The notes under the pieces were generated by a model. It ran no database searches, had not been told where the DNA came from, and was given only the letters and a program-made list of their open reading frames with translations. This document shows, one piece after another, positions 11,296 to 23,209 of a DNA stretch of 64,000 bases (positions within the stretch are counted from its first letter, which is position 1; the number at the start of each line of letters is the position of its first letter). The stretch covers positions 274,525,146 to 274,589,145 of the forward strand of contig NC_053492.1 of NCBI RefSeq assembly GCF_905171775.1, in the 5' to 3' direction. The position numbers and the translations under genes were made by a program. Source of the DNA: Rana temporaria. Lineage: Eukaryota > Chordata > Amphibia > Anura > Ranidae.

Positions 11296-11560
11296 GCCTC
11301 ATACACACGACCGAGAAACTCGACGGGCGAAACACATCATTTGCTCGTCGAGTTCGTTGTTAGGCTGTCGAGGATCTCGGGGAGCCAAATTTCCCCATTC
11401 CCGTCGAGGAAAAAGAAGATATGCTTTATTTTTGGCTCGACGAGATCCTCAACAGTTTCCTCGTCGAAAAGTGTACACACGACCGGTTTCCTCTGCAAAA
11501 AAAAAAAACAGCAAGTTTCTTGCTGTTTTTTGACGAGAAACTCGGTTGTGTGTACGAGGC
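11296..11560. repeat. Harbinger-like MITE, CTCGACGGGC core
   Basis: Ends GCCTCATACACACGACC and TGTGTGTACGAGGC, flanked by TTA on both sides (TTA-GGCC, GGCT-TTA). The core contains CTCGTCGAG words in both orientations and an A10/T6 hairpin near 11500-11530. Same subfamily as 16834-17101. Confidence 0.88.
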
Positions 11561-12037
11561 TTTAGACTTACTTTCATTGCCCCTATCTGAAAAAAATGGT
11601 TTTGTATTATTGCGGAGTCACAACTCACTGCCTCGCCACCCTGCAACCTGACAGCGATTGGCACAATCCCAGAGAATTCTATCAGGGCAAAAACGAATTT
11701 CACTGGGAGCAGATGCATGGCTGCTCCCAAATTTTACATAAAAAACACTTTATATCAGAATATTGAGGCTAGTGTGATGTAAATTATTATATTCATACCA
11801 CCCCCACATAGAGATCATGAAATCACAAAGTATTTCCTAAACCTATTTTAATAGATGTAAAGATAAAAACAAAGAAAAGACGGAATATTCACGTTACAGG
11901 AGAGTATGCTGTTCAAGGCTTCTTTATGTAATTGTTACATGAAAAAAGCTCACAGATTTTTTTCTATCGTGATCTATGTCAAAAAGGGGGATCAAGAAAT
12001 TCATTTTTGCAAAGATCACATGGTAACATAGCTATAC

Positions 12038-12157
12038 CAGTGATGGCGAAACCTTGGCACCCCAGACGTTTTGCAACTACATTTCTCATGATGCTCAACT
12101 ACACTGCATGAGTATCATGGGAAATGTAGTTCCCAAACATCTGGGTTGCCATCACTG
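12038..12157. repeat. Short hAT-type MITE
   Basis: A 120-bp foldback with ends CAGTGATGGCGAAACC and GGTTGCCATCACTG and internal arms around ACTACATTTCTCATGATGCTC. Imperfect 8-base flanks AGCTATAC and ACCTAGAC agree with the 8-bp target duplication of hAT transposons. Confidence 0.8.
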
Positions 12158-12380
12158 ACCTAGACTTTTGTTCATGTGATCAGCACTGAAGGGAACTTAG
12201 AGCACTATCTTTAAAAAAAATACTGTAAATGTTTCAGCTCTTGTATTAACTTATTGATTACAGTACTGGTAACATACATTTCTGTTAATATTCAAAGTGT
12301 TTGTTACCCCAACATTTCATATTCCTGATATGTGCCTGCTGTACCATGTACTTGTATAAGAAAGTATCCTGTTCTCTTAC

Positions 12381-12797
12381 GCCTCGTACACACGATAGGT
12401 TAACCAGAGGACAGCGGTCTAAAGGACCGTTTTCATCGGTCAAAACCGATCGTGTGTGGGCCCCATAGGTTATTTAACCATAGGTTAAAAAAAAGCCAAC
12501 TTGCTTTAAAATTAACCTATGGATTCCTAGCCGATAGATCAAAACCGATCGTTAGTAGGCACAACCATCGGTTAAAAATCCACGCATGCTCAGAATCAAG
12601 TCGACGCATGCTTGGAAGCATTGAACTTCGTTTTTTCCAGCACGTCGTTGTGTTTTACGTCACCGCGTTCTGACATTATCGGTTATTTAACCGATGGTGT
12701 GTAGGCGTGACGGACCATCAGTCAGCTTCATCAGTTAACCTATGACAACGGTCCTTCAGACCGTTGTCCTCTGGTTAACCTATCGTGTGTACGAGGC
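12381..12797. repeat. Harbinger-like MITE, ATCGGTTAAC core
   Basis: Ends GCCTCGTACACACGATAG and CTATCGTGTGTACGAGGC, flanked by TTA (TTA-C, T-TTA). The core is built of ATCGGTTAAC and GGTCTAAAGGACCG words in both orientations. Closely related to 16409-16828. Confidence 0.9.
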
Positions 12798-13189
12798 TTT
12801 AGTGTTGCTTCTTTTGTGTGAAATCCCTGGTGTTCCTGCCAATCCCTCTGCTTTCCTATAAATAACTGACTACACTAAGCAGGAGAGCACACTGTGGTCA
12901 GTACTGGGAACTCACTCTGCTCTCCTCCAATGATCAGACTGGTCCTGACATGCCCCCGCTGCTCAGCCTTTCAATGGGAAGATCAGTGTACTGTTGCTTC
13001 TCCTCCCCCCAGCTTTATGCAGCGGAGAACAGAGGGAATGTGATCACTTAAAAGGGAAAAGAAGGTATTTATAATTTATTTGATATCTATACACAAATGT
13101 TTTGTCTTTAATTTATTTTTTAAACTGAATGGGTTGTTTTACAAGGTGATTGTTTACAAATCACTATACTTATGTTATTCTATACTTTT

Positions 13190-13470
13190 AGTGTTTGATT
13201 TACTAAAGGCAAATAGACTGTGCACTTTGCAAAGTGCAATAGCCCTGTGCAAGTGCAGTTGCTCCGGAGCTTGGTAAATGAGGTAAATCTTCACTTTGCA
13301 AAGAGTACCCGATCACATGCGAGAAAAATTGAAAAAAAAAACAGCATTTTTGCTTGCACATGATTGGATGATGGAAGTCAGCAGAGCATCTACTCATTTA
13401 CTACTTACTCTGGAGCAACTGCACTTTGCAAAGTACACAGTCTATTTGCCTTTAGTAAAACAACCCCTTA
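13190..13470. repeat. Foldback MITE (TTTACTAAAGGCAAATAG ends)
   Basis: Left TTTACTAAAGGCAAATAGAC pairs with right GTCTATTTGCCTTTAGTAAA. Inner arms repeat TTTGCAAAGTGCA words. Related in word content to 19844-20171 and 49795-49945. Confidence 0.85.
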
Positions 13471-14308
13471 GCTTAGTGTCAAGGTATATATTGGACAAAA
13501 ATAACATGATTGAAATACCTTTAAACTTTCCTGATGCTAAACTAAAGTCTAATATGAAAAACGTACAAGCAAGAATATCTATTTATTGCAGAGCAGACAT
13601 GCAATGTGTCTTCTACTATAAAATACATTTACCTGCCTGATCACACTGTTCTGTAGCTCAGTTTTGCACAGCTCAGTTTCCATTTCTGGAACGGTGACTG
13701 TGTGCTAGGGTGACTAAGCTCCTGCATATGTATGGGAGTTAAGTTATACCACCCTGACCAATCAACACGTCTGAGCACCGCACCCAGATAAAGCTGGGAA
13801 GAAGGTAACTTCACCGGCATGGGACCTCGCGGATGAAGTACCATTGGAGCAGAAGAGATTAATACAGACTTTAGTTCTGCTTTATTATAATAGAGCTAGC
13901 TTGAACAATCAACATAAAATGTCAAGCATTTCATTGTGAACCCTTTGAGGTGGTAAAATTTGTACTTACATTTACATGTCTGCTCACAGTGTTCATTTCT
14001 GCTTAGCTCAGCTTACATTCCCAGGATGGTGTCTTTGTACTAGAATGACTGAACTCCTGCGCATTGTGTGTATTTCAGTACACGCTGAAATTCGAGTTGT
14101 TGCTAGTAATGGTAAAAGATATGTCCTCAAGTACCCCCAACAGGCCATGTTTTGGGAATTTCTCTTAGATAAAATAGCTGTCGAAAATACCAAGCCATTG
14201 ACTCTGATTTAAAGCATCTGTGCAAGATAAAGGAAAACCTGCAAACATGGCCTGTTGGGGGTACTTAAGGTTGAGAACCACTGGACTACTGGTATTGGCA
14301 ACAAAAAG

Positions 14309-14453
14309 GGGTTGATTTACTAAAACCAGAGAGTGCAACATCTGGTGCAGCTGTGCATGGTAGCCAATCAGGTTCTAACTTCAGCTTGTTTCTATGCAGA
14401 GCTGCACCAGGTTTTACACACTTCTGTTTTAGTAAATGAACCCCAAAGTGTCC
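14309..14453. repeat. Foldback MITE (TTTACTAAAACCAGAG ends)
   Basis: Left GGGTTGATTTACTAAAAC pairs with right GTTTTAGTAAATGAACCC. The interior has CTGGTGCAGCTGTGCAT on the left and GCAGAGCTGCACCAG on the right. Same family as 17770-17915 and the split copy at 51140-54835. Confidence 0.85.
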
Positions 14454-14763
14454 TTTTCTACATTTTCAAACACAAAACCATATGCTACTTGCCTGTCAAC
14501 TTATAGTACTTGTCAGTTTATGTTTCTGTGTTTTAAATGTTAAATACCTGTAATGTGAAGGTGAGTTTGTTGACAGTTTCAACAGATTCCCATTATTTAA
14601 GATGCCCGATTCTCAACAATTTCTAACAATTTCTATCAAGGCTACAACATTCTGTTGTTTTGGACAGTTTACAGTTTATGTCAACTTCCCATGCTGCTTG
14701 AATGTTGTTTCATTCATTGACTGTTTACATGCCTTTTACATGTATGATTGTAGATGTTTCTAG

Positions 14764-15090
14764 CCTTAAAGTGGTTGTAAAGGCAGAAGTTTTTTTTATC
14801 TTAATGCAGTTTATGCATTAAGATAAACAGCCTTCTGTGTGCAGCAGGCCCCCTAATACTTACCCAAGGTCCATCCAGATCCAGCAATGTTGCAGGAGTG
14901 TCTCAGCTGTCCAGGACTCTCCTCCCCTTTGGCTGAGACAGCAGCGTGGCACAATTGGCTCCCACTGCTGTCAAGGACCGCTGTATGTGATTGAACCACT
15001 TAAATGGAAAGTCTGTACCCAGCTCATTTACTTGTTGATGAACATTTCCATTGAAATTAATAGAGTTCAGGAGAAGGTGCAGGAGTGAAA
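14764..15090. repeat. Dispersed ranid-type repeat (TTAAAGTGGTTGTAAAG)
   Basis: Starts TTAAAGTGGTTGTAAAGGC, followed by a T run, a hairpin around ATGCATTAAG, a cytosine-rich stretch and TTGGCTCCCACTGCTGTC. Similar text recurs at 38090-38320, at 39400-39520 and inverted at 63100-63500. Open frames over it are shadows. Confidence 0.6.
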
Positions 15091-15681
15091 ATGTTTTGAA
15101 CAATCCCTTAACACTTGGGAAGGCGAGGAGGTCTCTTTTAATATAAGTTTAGGTAACAATAGTATTTTATATATGAAATCCTTTGCTAATCCATGTGAAT
15201 TTATTTATTTATGCATTTATTTATGATTTTCTCTACACTTACATGCAGATCAAGCTATCCTGTGAAAATGACAGTGACATGGGTCCAGACAAACTATAAA
15301 AACACTGTGGTGCTTATAAAAATTCTCTTTTATTCTCATGGTTTATATCTTCATTTTTTCATAGCTGCTGCAGCTGCTCAAACACACCTAGTTAAGTTCT
15401 AGTAATATTATAAAAGTACATGAAAACAAAAAATTAATTTATATAGTGAAAGATAACACATTTTTGGGGTTAATAGGTTAGTTTAAAATAATGGAAATTT
15501 TCCAGGTATGCTGCTAGTGGTGTGAACTGGTGTTAGGGTCAAATTTTTGTATAGTCAATATAGGTCCTGGCCTAGGGCAGCACAAAATGAACTATCTTGC
15601 GAGCATATCTTGGTAGTGGATGCAAAAAATTAAAGCCCAATAAATTAGCTAAATACATTTCTGGCGTGTTTGAATGTCTTA

Positions 15682-16086
15682 GGGCCCTTTCAGACGTGCG
15701 GACCGTATGTCTGCTTTTTCATCTATCCGTTTGCAGATGAAAAAGGGACATACATTGGTCCCTATGTCATTGCGGGTGTCAGCGGATAAACATCCGCTGA
15801 CACCCGTAATCATCGGCCTCCGCAAACATCCGATTTTGCAGACAGAAGAATGTCCTATTTTTTCTTCCGTCTGCAGATCGGATCAGATGAACATGGACAC
15901 ACGGTCCGTGTTCATCCGATCCCCCTATAGGGGAGAGTGGAGAAAAGACAGGGCGGTCCCTGCACAGTGTGCGGGGACCGCCCTGTCAGCCGCCGGCTCT
16001 GCTGGGATATACGGAGCGATCCCCGCTGAGCCATACGGACACACGGAGGCGGATCATTACTGATCCGCCCCGTGTGAAAGGGCCTT
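15682..16086. repeat. Harbinger-like MITE (GGGCCCTTTCA ends)
   Basis: Left TTA-GGGCCCTTTCAGACG and right CGTGTGAAAGGGCC-T-TTA form inverted ends with a TTA duplication. The core contains inverted words for GCGGACCG, ATCCGCTGACACCCG and GGGCGGTCCC. GC-rich compared with the host intron. Confidence 0.85.
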
Positions 16087-16408
16087 TAGGCTCCATGCAC
16101 ACTGAAGCTAATAAAGTGTAGTTTATTGGCGTTTTGTTTTTTTGCACCCTGTGTGATAGAAACAATCTCTTTGCAGAGATCTGACAAAGCCCCTGCTGAG
16201 CGAGAGCCATAGCTCTCCAATCAGTGAGATCACTGCTTCACCATCGAGAGAAGGGGTCCCATAGCTGCTGCTAGGGGACATGCTTTCTACTTTCTACAGG
16301 TTATGCCTACTTTAGAAAGAAAATTAAATTTAAGAAATTGAATACTTGTTTTGATCCACCTGGAATGTATTTAGCTGATTTAAGCTAACGGTTTAACTGA
16401 GCTTTGAA

Positions 16409-16828
16409 GCCTCGTACACACGATCAGTCCATCCAATGAGATCGGTCTGAAGGACCATTGTCATCAGTTAACCGATGAAGCTGACTGATGGTCCGTCGCG
16501 CCCACACACCATCGGTTAAATAACCGATCGTGTCAGAACGCGGTGACGTAAAACACAACGACGTGCTGAAAAAAATGAAGTTCAATGCTTCCAAGCATGC
16601 GTCGACTTGATTCGGAGCATGCATGTTTTTTTAACCGATGGTCGTGCCTACTAATGATCGGTTTCGACCTATCGGTTAGGAATCCATCGGTTAAATTTAA
16701 AGCAAGTTGGCTTTTTTTTAACCGATGGTTAAATAACCTATGGGGCCCACACACGATCGGTTTTTAGACCAATAAAAAACGGTCCATCAGACCGTTGTCC
16801 TCTGGTTAACCTATGGTGTGTAAGAGGC
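16409..16828. repeat. Harbinger-like MITE, ATCGGTTAAC core
   Basis: Left GCCTCGTACACACGATC, right GGTGTGTAAGAGGC. The core closely matches 12381-12797 in inverse orientation (GCATGCGTCGACTTGATTC versus GAATCAAGTCGACGCATGC). Lies only five bases from the next MITE. Confidence 0.88.
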
Positions 16829-16833
16829 CTAAA

Positions 16834-17101
16834 GCCTCGTACACACGTCCGAGGAACTCGACGGGCGAAACACATCGTTTTGCTCGTCGAGTTCCTTGTG
16901 AAGCCACCAAGGATCTCAGCGAGCCAAATTTTCCCATTCCCGTCAAGGAAATAGAGAACATGTTCTCTTTTTGGCCCGACGAGGTCAACGACGGTTTCCT
17001 CGTCGAAAAGTGTACACACGACCGGTTTCCTCGGCAAAAAAAAAACAACCAGCAAGCTTCTTGCTGGTTTTTGCCGAGAAACTTGGTCGTATGTACAAGG
17101 C
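16834..17101. repeat. Harbinger-like MITE, CTCGACGGGC core
   Basis: Left TAA-A-GCCTCGTACACACG, right TATGTACAAGGC-C-TAA, giving a TAA target duplication. Core nearly the same as 11296-11560, with an AAAAACAACCAGCAAG/CTTGCTGGTTTTT hairpin. Confidence 0.88.
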
Positions 17102-17130
17102 CTAACCCTACTGTTGTTTAAAAACCTTAA

Positions 17131-17330
17131 GGCCCCTTTCACAATTGGTGGGAGCCGCGGTGGCGGTATAGCGCCGCTAAAAATAGCGGCGCTATACCAG
17201 CGGATTTGCCGTGTGATTCGGCTGCTAGCGGTGCGGTATTAACCCCTGCTAGCGGCCGAGAAAGGGTTAATACCGCCCACAATGCGCCTCTGCAGAGGTA
17301 CAGATCTATGTGCTCATGTGAATGAGGCCT
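17131..17330. repeat. GC-rich foldback repeat (AGGCCCCTTTCACA end)
   Basis: Starts TTAAGGCCCCTTTCACA and contains two nested hairpins: GCGGTATAGCGCCGCTA with TAGCGGCGCTATACC (about 17163-17202), and CTAGCGGTGCGGTATTAACC with GGGTTAATACCGC (about 17224-17280). Right end GAATGAGGCCTAA is diverged. Confidence 0.65.
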
Positions 17331-17357
17331 AAGAAATCTTTTAGTCATCAGTTTCTA

Positions 17358-17541
17358 AGGCTGGCCATACATTATACAATTTTATTATTCAATTTCCTTT
17401 AGATTTACCTTCAACTATGTAGTACGAGGGCTTTCCTGATTGGATACAAATTGAAAGTGTTTAGATGTGACCTCATATTATATGGTTTTGGTAAATCTAA
17501 AGGAAAATTGTACAAGAAAATTGTATAATGTATGGCCAGCC
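17358..17541. repeat. Foldback MITE (GGCTGGCCATACATTATAC ends)
   Basis: The 5' end AAGGCTGGCCATACATTATA is matched inverted by TATAATGTATGGCCAGCCT, with TAA adjoining on both sides. The inner arms pair TTTCCTTTAGATTTACC with GGTAAATCTAAAGGAAA. Confidence 0.85.
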
Positions 17542-17769
17542 TAAGTGTACCGATGCAGATTAGACAAACAGTCATTTTCAGTCCTGACCTCGTCAGTTTG
17601 ATACTAAGGCTAGCTAGTTGACTGCAATAGGGAAAAATCATGGCACAACATAGCTGGGCTAGGGGTGTGGGAATCTGACCCCATCCACTGCTACAGATTT
17701 CTGTTTAAAAGTCTGTTTTTGTATGTATACCTTCACTCATTTCAAAAAGTATTATCAATATGTGAAATT

Positions 17770-17915
17770 ATGGGGGGTATTTACTAAAACTGGAGCACTC
17801 CGAGTCTGGTGCAGCTATTCACAGTAGCCAATCAGCTTCCAACTTGGAAGCTGATTGGTTTCAATGCAGAGTTGCATCAGATTAAGCACTGTCTGGTTTT
17901 AGTAAATCACTCCTT
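17770..17915. repeat. Foldback MITE (TTTACTAAAACTGGAG ends)
   Basis: Left TATTTACTAAAACTGGAGCA and right CTGGTTTTAGTAAAT pair. The centre has a perfect hairpin CAATCAGCTTCCAA/TTGGAAGCTGATTG. Same family as 14309-14453. Confidence 0.85.
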
Positions 17916-18941
17916 TGTGTTCATATTAGCCTAACATCATGCATTCTATTGTTGAGGAGCAGCATTCACCAGCAACATTTACATTTTTAAGTTGGTGAAT
18001 ATATTGTTCATGAGCTAGTTACTTCATTGCTCTGTTTTTTTTTTTTAAACAATCTTACAGAGAGACTGAATTGGGCTTTAATAATTGCTTAGTCTCAAAA
18101 ATATCTCATAATATATTTATGGAGCATAGTTTATTTCTCAGAAGAAACATGCATTTAATGAAGTAGTGTAATCATCGTACTGCATAGGACATTGTTCCTG
18201 TCAACAAAGCAACTGTAGTTACTAAAATGATCCCACAGAATAACCATTTATGTCATTGCAGCTCTGTAAAACTGATGTCTGCAGTGTATTGATCATTTCA
18301 CACCCGAACCAATTAAATGCCATCCAAATCATGCTTCTTGTCAAGCTCTTAACACAGCCAGCCTTCGGTAACATCACAAAGCAAATGAATTTACAACTGC
18401 CAAAGCAGGATATAGGGCTTTGATGTCTAATGTAAGCTGCGGCACAATCAATAGATTGCTCTGCTGCTGATCCACTTCCAGAGAGATTGATTTCCGATAC
18501 TTAAGTGTACACAGATTAATGCCAGTGCTATTGCATGTAGCTAGTAAATGGATGTAGCAAATAAAAGCAAGCATTCTGTGGACAAGCTGCAGTGCACATG
18601 ATGATGCAAGCATGCTTTTATGTCAACACTGTATGTACAGGTGACTTACATTACTGATGGATTTATGTAAAGCTTCACCCAGAGAGTGCCGCTATGAAGA
18701 AAAGATTACAACAGTAAAGGGAAACATTCAGACATCAACACAGCAAAAGGACATAACAAAGGTGGAAGACATATACAACTATTGTACTTACAGCTAGATA
18801 TCACAAACAGGACATATGTAAGTTAGACAAAAACGGAATAAGACAAAAAATTGATATCATTACTACCATTATGTTGATGATCCATAATCAAGCAAGAATA
18901 GTGCACCACACTAAGCCTGAGTGAATCTTTATAAGGTTCAC

Positions 18942-19814
18942 TTAACCTCCCTGGCGGTATGATTCTTTCAGAAAAAACATGCTAAAAGCGGTACCATTAT
19001 TTGCAAGGAAATTTGGCGTTTTATATTGTAGGTCTGTAATTTTTAGAAATAACTCACTTAAATCTGACCAAACAAGAGTCTAGTAGGCATCCCGGGTATG
19101 ACATTTTTTTAAAAACAAAATTATAAATTATAATATAATAAATAATTATAAATAATTATAACAAATAATAATATAATTATAATAAAAATTATTCAATAAT
19201 GTAATCAAATCAAAATCACTGAAATTTGCTCAGTTGCAGAATTGTTGCTGTCATTATTTTTTTTTTTTTATGACGAATTTCCCCACAAATCGCTATCGCA
19301 CAATTCTGCAAGTGATTATAATTTATTATCGCTGTTTTTTAGCGGATCTAAAACTATTTTTGACATAAAGGGACACTTTTGGTTGCTATGGACAATCTAC
19401 AGTTTGCAGGGAGAAAGAAACGTTTTTATTATATAAAATGACATGCATGACACAGGACAGACCACTAGGGACAAGGGGGGTGTGTTTTTTTTACATACAG
19501 TACTGTAATCTATAAGATTACAGTATACTGTATGTAAGGTGTTTGTTTACTTTTTTGAATTTGGCGCCGTTCTCCGTCCCCGTGCGTCGTAACGTCGCAG
19601 GGAACGGAGATCGGCGTCACACGGAGGCACTGTGTGAATCGAGCGAGGTCCCACTCGCTCACACAGCGCGGTGGCATCGCTGGATCCAGGGACAAGGTAA
19701 GTAACTTGTGCCTGTGGATCTAGCGAGGCAAGCCCGAGTCTGACTCGGGGTTTCCGCTCGCAGCAGGAAAATCTAACCCCGAGTCAGACTCGGGAAGACC
19801 GCCAGGCAGGTTAA
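18942..19814. repeat. TTAA-flanked piggyBac-like MITE, copy 1
   Basis: TTAA-CCTCCCTGGCGGT at the left and ACCGCCAGGCAGG-TTAA at the right. TTAA duplications and these inverted ends point to piggyBac-type mobilisation. The interior has an AT-rich stretch (about 19115-19200) and a GC-rich part with CCCCGAGTCAGACTCGGG words. About 95 percent identical by eye to 62208-63093. No transposase. Confidence 0.88.
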
Positions 19815-19843
19815 GGCAGCACTGCATCTGGAGTGTAGACAAA

Positions 19844-20171
19844 GGGGGTTATTTACAAAAGGCAAATCCACTTTGCGCTACAAGTGCAAACTACAAGTGC
19901 AAAGTGCACTTGAAATTGTAGTGAAAGTGCACTTGGAAGTGCAGTCGCTGTAGATCCGAGGCGGACACGCAAGGAAAATAAAAAAACAGCATTTTAGCTT
20001 GCACATGATTGGATAATAAAAACAGCAGAGCTTCCCCTCATTTCAGATCTACCCCTCAGATTTACAGTGACTGCACTTCCAAGTGTACCGGCAGTGCAAT
20101 TTCAAGTGCACTTTGCGCTTGTAGTTTGCACTTGTAGTGCAAAGAGGATTTGCCTTTTGTAAATAACCCCC
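19844..20171. repeat. Foldback MITE (GGGGGTTATTTACAAAAGGC ends)
   Basis: Left GGGGGTTATTTACAAAAGGC and right GCCTTTTGTAAATAACCCCC are perfect inverses, flanked by AAA(G). The arms carry AAGTGCA and CACTTGTAGT words. Confidence 0.9.
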
Positions 20172-20279
20172 AAAGGGTATTATACTTGCCTGAAAAGCCA
20201 GAGCCACTGATAGGGGAGGGTACAAGCAGTAGAAATCTGCAGGCTTGGGAAGCACCCTGCGGGCTCCCTCTCCTATTAT

Positions 20280-20390
20280 TATTACAGGAACTTACAGTAT
20301 ATAGCACCCTCAATACACACCGCTTTACATATATATTGTACGTTCAAATCAGTTCCTGCCCTCAAGGAACTTACAATCTAAGGTCTCTTA
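20280..20390 (-). repeat. SINE 3' fragment
   Basis: On the minus strand this reads TTAGATTGTAAGTTCCTTGA followed by GGGCAGGAACTG, TGTAAAGC and GCTATATAC. That is the 3' part of the same SINE that is split at 33960-36560. Confidence 0.65.
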
Positions 20391-20672
20391 AGTGTGTTAA
20401 AGACAGTGTTTTAGCTCAATAAATAGTGCATTAAAGCTAATATACTAAAAAAAAAAAAAATCTTTATAAATTGTTCACAACAACAAATGTGTAACAATGT
20501 GTCAACATATTTTAAGTGCAAATTATTCAAATAATAACTTCAAAATTACATATAAATATATTAAATACACATAAATTGTAAAATGTCAAAGTATTTGAAA
20601 AACAATTCCACTGTAGCGAATAAACTATGACAAAAGTTCCAACATGATAAATCAATTTTAAATTCCTATAAG

Positions 20673-21396
20673 GGGCCAGATTCTCAAAGGCGTTACGACG
20701 GCGCAACACCATTAGCGCCGTCGTAACACCTTATCTGGCCCCGGGTATCTATGCAACTGATTCTCAGAATCAGTTGCGCATAGGTACCCATTAGATCTGA
20801 CAAGCGTAAGGCTGTTACGCTGTCAGATCTTAAAAGTAATTTTTTTTCCCGCCGCTAGGTGTCGCATCGTCGCTTTTCCCCGTCGTCTATGCAAATTAGG
20901 TAAGTACGGCGATTCCCGAACATACGCGAGGTCGACGCAGCGAATTAACGTCGTTTGCGTAGCGTACCCGACGCGTAAGGTTGCCCCTGCTAATTAGCAG
21001 GCGCAACCAATGTTAACGATGGCCGTCGTTCCCGCGTCGAATTCAATAAAAATTACGTCGTTTGCGTAAGACGTCCGTGAATGGCGCTGGACGCCATTTA
21101 CGTATACATCTAGGCAAATGACGTCGGGGCGACGTCATTTAGCGCAATGCACGTCGGGTAATTTACCCGACGGAGCATGCGCAGTACGCTCGGCGCGGAA
21201 GCGCGCCTAATTTAAATGGTGCCCTCCCCATTTGAATTGGGCGGGCTTGCGACGAGCAATCTAACGCTACACCGCCGCAAGTTTACAGGTAAGTGTTCTG
21301 AGAATCAGGATGTAAACCTGTAGACCTGCGGCGGTGTAACGTAGATCTCATATATTACGCTGCCCAGGAGCAGCGCGAATGTATGAGAATCTGGCC
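20673..21396. repeat. Harbinger-like MITE (GGCCAGATTCTCA ends)
   Basis: Left GGGCCAGATTCTCAAAG and right TATGAGAATCTGGCCC are inverted ends of a 0.7-kb element rich in CG dinucleotides (GTTACGACGGCG, GCGTCGAATT, GGCGCGGAAGCGCGCC). Six members of this family occur in the window, each very different in base composition from the AT-rich host intron. Confidence 0.88.
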
Positions 21397-21479
21397 CAAT
21401 GTGTCTAATATCCACCATAACACCAAGTAAATCCACCACCGCCTGTATTAAATGGACTCACCAGAGGTATCTTCTGGTA

Positions 21480-21690
21480 ATGTTATAAACCAGCCAAAAA
21501 CGCATTTCCTTCTGAGTACCACGGCTCTGGAATGCTCTACCCACGACCATCCGCTTGGAAGAAAACCATCGGGTTTTTAGGAAAAAACTGAAGACCCACC
21601 TCTTCTGAAAGACCTGTACAACTCTGGATGCCAGCGCCTTGGGGCGATTAAGTTCGCATTTGTTTGCGCTATATAAGTTTCTCACTCACA
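21480..21690 (+). pseudogene. LINE ORF2 C-terminal end and 3' tail
   Basis: In one plus frame (about 21523-21606) the sequence reads LWNALPTTIRLEENHRVF, then RKKLKTHLF and a stop. WNALP...FKKxLKTxLF is the usual C-terminus of L2/CR1-type non-LTR retrotransposons. A 3' UTR with GCGCTATATAAG and short CTCACTCA repeats follows to about 21700. Only the last ~30 codons are present (5' truncated). Confidence 0.75.
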
Positions 21691-21834
21691 CTCACTCACT
21701 CAGTAACATTCTGCGGTGTCTGCAACTATCTTGTTTCAAAACCCATAGGGGCATCAATCCATCCATTCATATGTCAGAGGAGAGGAGAGAAGAGTACTTA
21801 TCTAATTTACATTCATACATACACATACTAGGGC

Positions 21835-21990
21835 CAAATTACCTATCAGCATGTCTTTGTAGGATGGGAGAAAACCCAAGCAGGCACAGGGAGAACATGC
21901 AAAGTCCAGTCAGGTAGTGTCGTGGTTGAAATTCGAATGCCACTAGGCAGACGTTCTAACCACTTAGCCACTGTGCTGCTTCTATAACTT
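21835..21990 (-). repeat. tRNA-derived SINE
   Basis: On the minus strand it starts GCAGCACAGTGGCTAAGTGG (A-box-like), has ATTCGAATTTCAACC (B-box-like) and continues with GCATGTTCTCCCTGTGCCTG and ACAAAGACATGC, the body of a vertebrate SINE. It is a head portion of the same SINE whose body appears at 33960-34138. Confidence 0.8.
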
Positions 21991-23209
21991 TGCCATTCAC
22001 TGATGGACCCCCACAGACACCACTCTGCTAAAACACCAGACTCCACGCTTTAAAAAATGTCAGTGCTATGTTGGCCAAGGCAGGTGGCACCAATGCCACT
22101 TTCAGAATGCTCCTCTTGCCAATTGTGACACTGCCACATCTGGCCACGTGTTCTCTTTTGCAGAAAAGGGTACATGTCAATGCACAAAGAGTTCCTCCAC
22201 TCCAAGGCAGCAGCTCCACTCGCAGTTGCCTTTAGTTACAGCTATGGAGTGTATGGCAGAGAAGATTTACAGACCTTGTGTTGTATGCTCTCTGTAATTC
22301 CAGGAGGAAAGAATAAAGATAAGGAAAAGTGTTTAGAAAGCTATAATGTATGCCTCTTTTCATCTACAGGAACAATTTATTGGCTAAATACCTTTAGGTC
22401 CAAGTGTGTTTACAGTGATAGGCACCACACCTGTCCTTTCACCTACACTGGGATGAGGTGCCCGTTGATTTTATGGAGTACTTTATATTATCCAGCTACA
22501 GGTGAATACATCTGACTGAGCCTGCCGACTTCCTGTGTCTGGGTGGTGGGCACTGTGAAAGGTGTGTTGCAGTACGCAGCCAGACTAGGGTAAAGTGACA
22601 CTGAACCTCGAACTAGTAGCTAACAGTGGCTCCCAGGCCAGAAGGAGACAGCACTGTGGGGTGATGGCACAGTGTGCTAGAGTCAGGCACTATAACCCCT
22701 TCTTTCCCAGAAGCACAGCATGCTAGCCTAGCTCTTTCACCTGTTTCTTGTTGGGTGCTGTAAATGTTTTCTGCTGTGGGTGACATTACACCTTGTATTG
22801 TTATTTGATGGGTCTTATGTACATTCATTTTGCTCTACACCTAATGCATTGTATTACTGGCACTCCAATCATCACAATATGGATGGTTCTAGGCTTATTA
22901 TAACTATCCTTTATGTTCCACTTCTTCCCCAAACATACAGGTGACATATTTGAGAATTAGGAATTGTGCTAAGGTCTGTATGCGCCTGTTAAGACTCCCA
23001 CTTGTGGATTTTGTGAATATATAGTGTATAGCATACGTTACCATGTAGACAGTTAGCAGGCTCAAATTTTAAATCTCTCCCAATGTTAATGCCATTTTTT
23101 AACACCCACAATTTACAGCGGCCCACTGCACATGACATGTCATTACTCTCTTCTGGATGGCCAAGGCTGAATCCCCCCCAAGAAACAAACATATCTACAT
23201 TCCTGTCCT

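Noticed and set aside
21846..21990. Genuine tRNA gene (A-box and B-box-like words)
   Set aside because: No cloverleaf can be closed and the sequence continues into the SINE body. It is a tRNA-derived SINE head.
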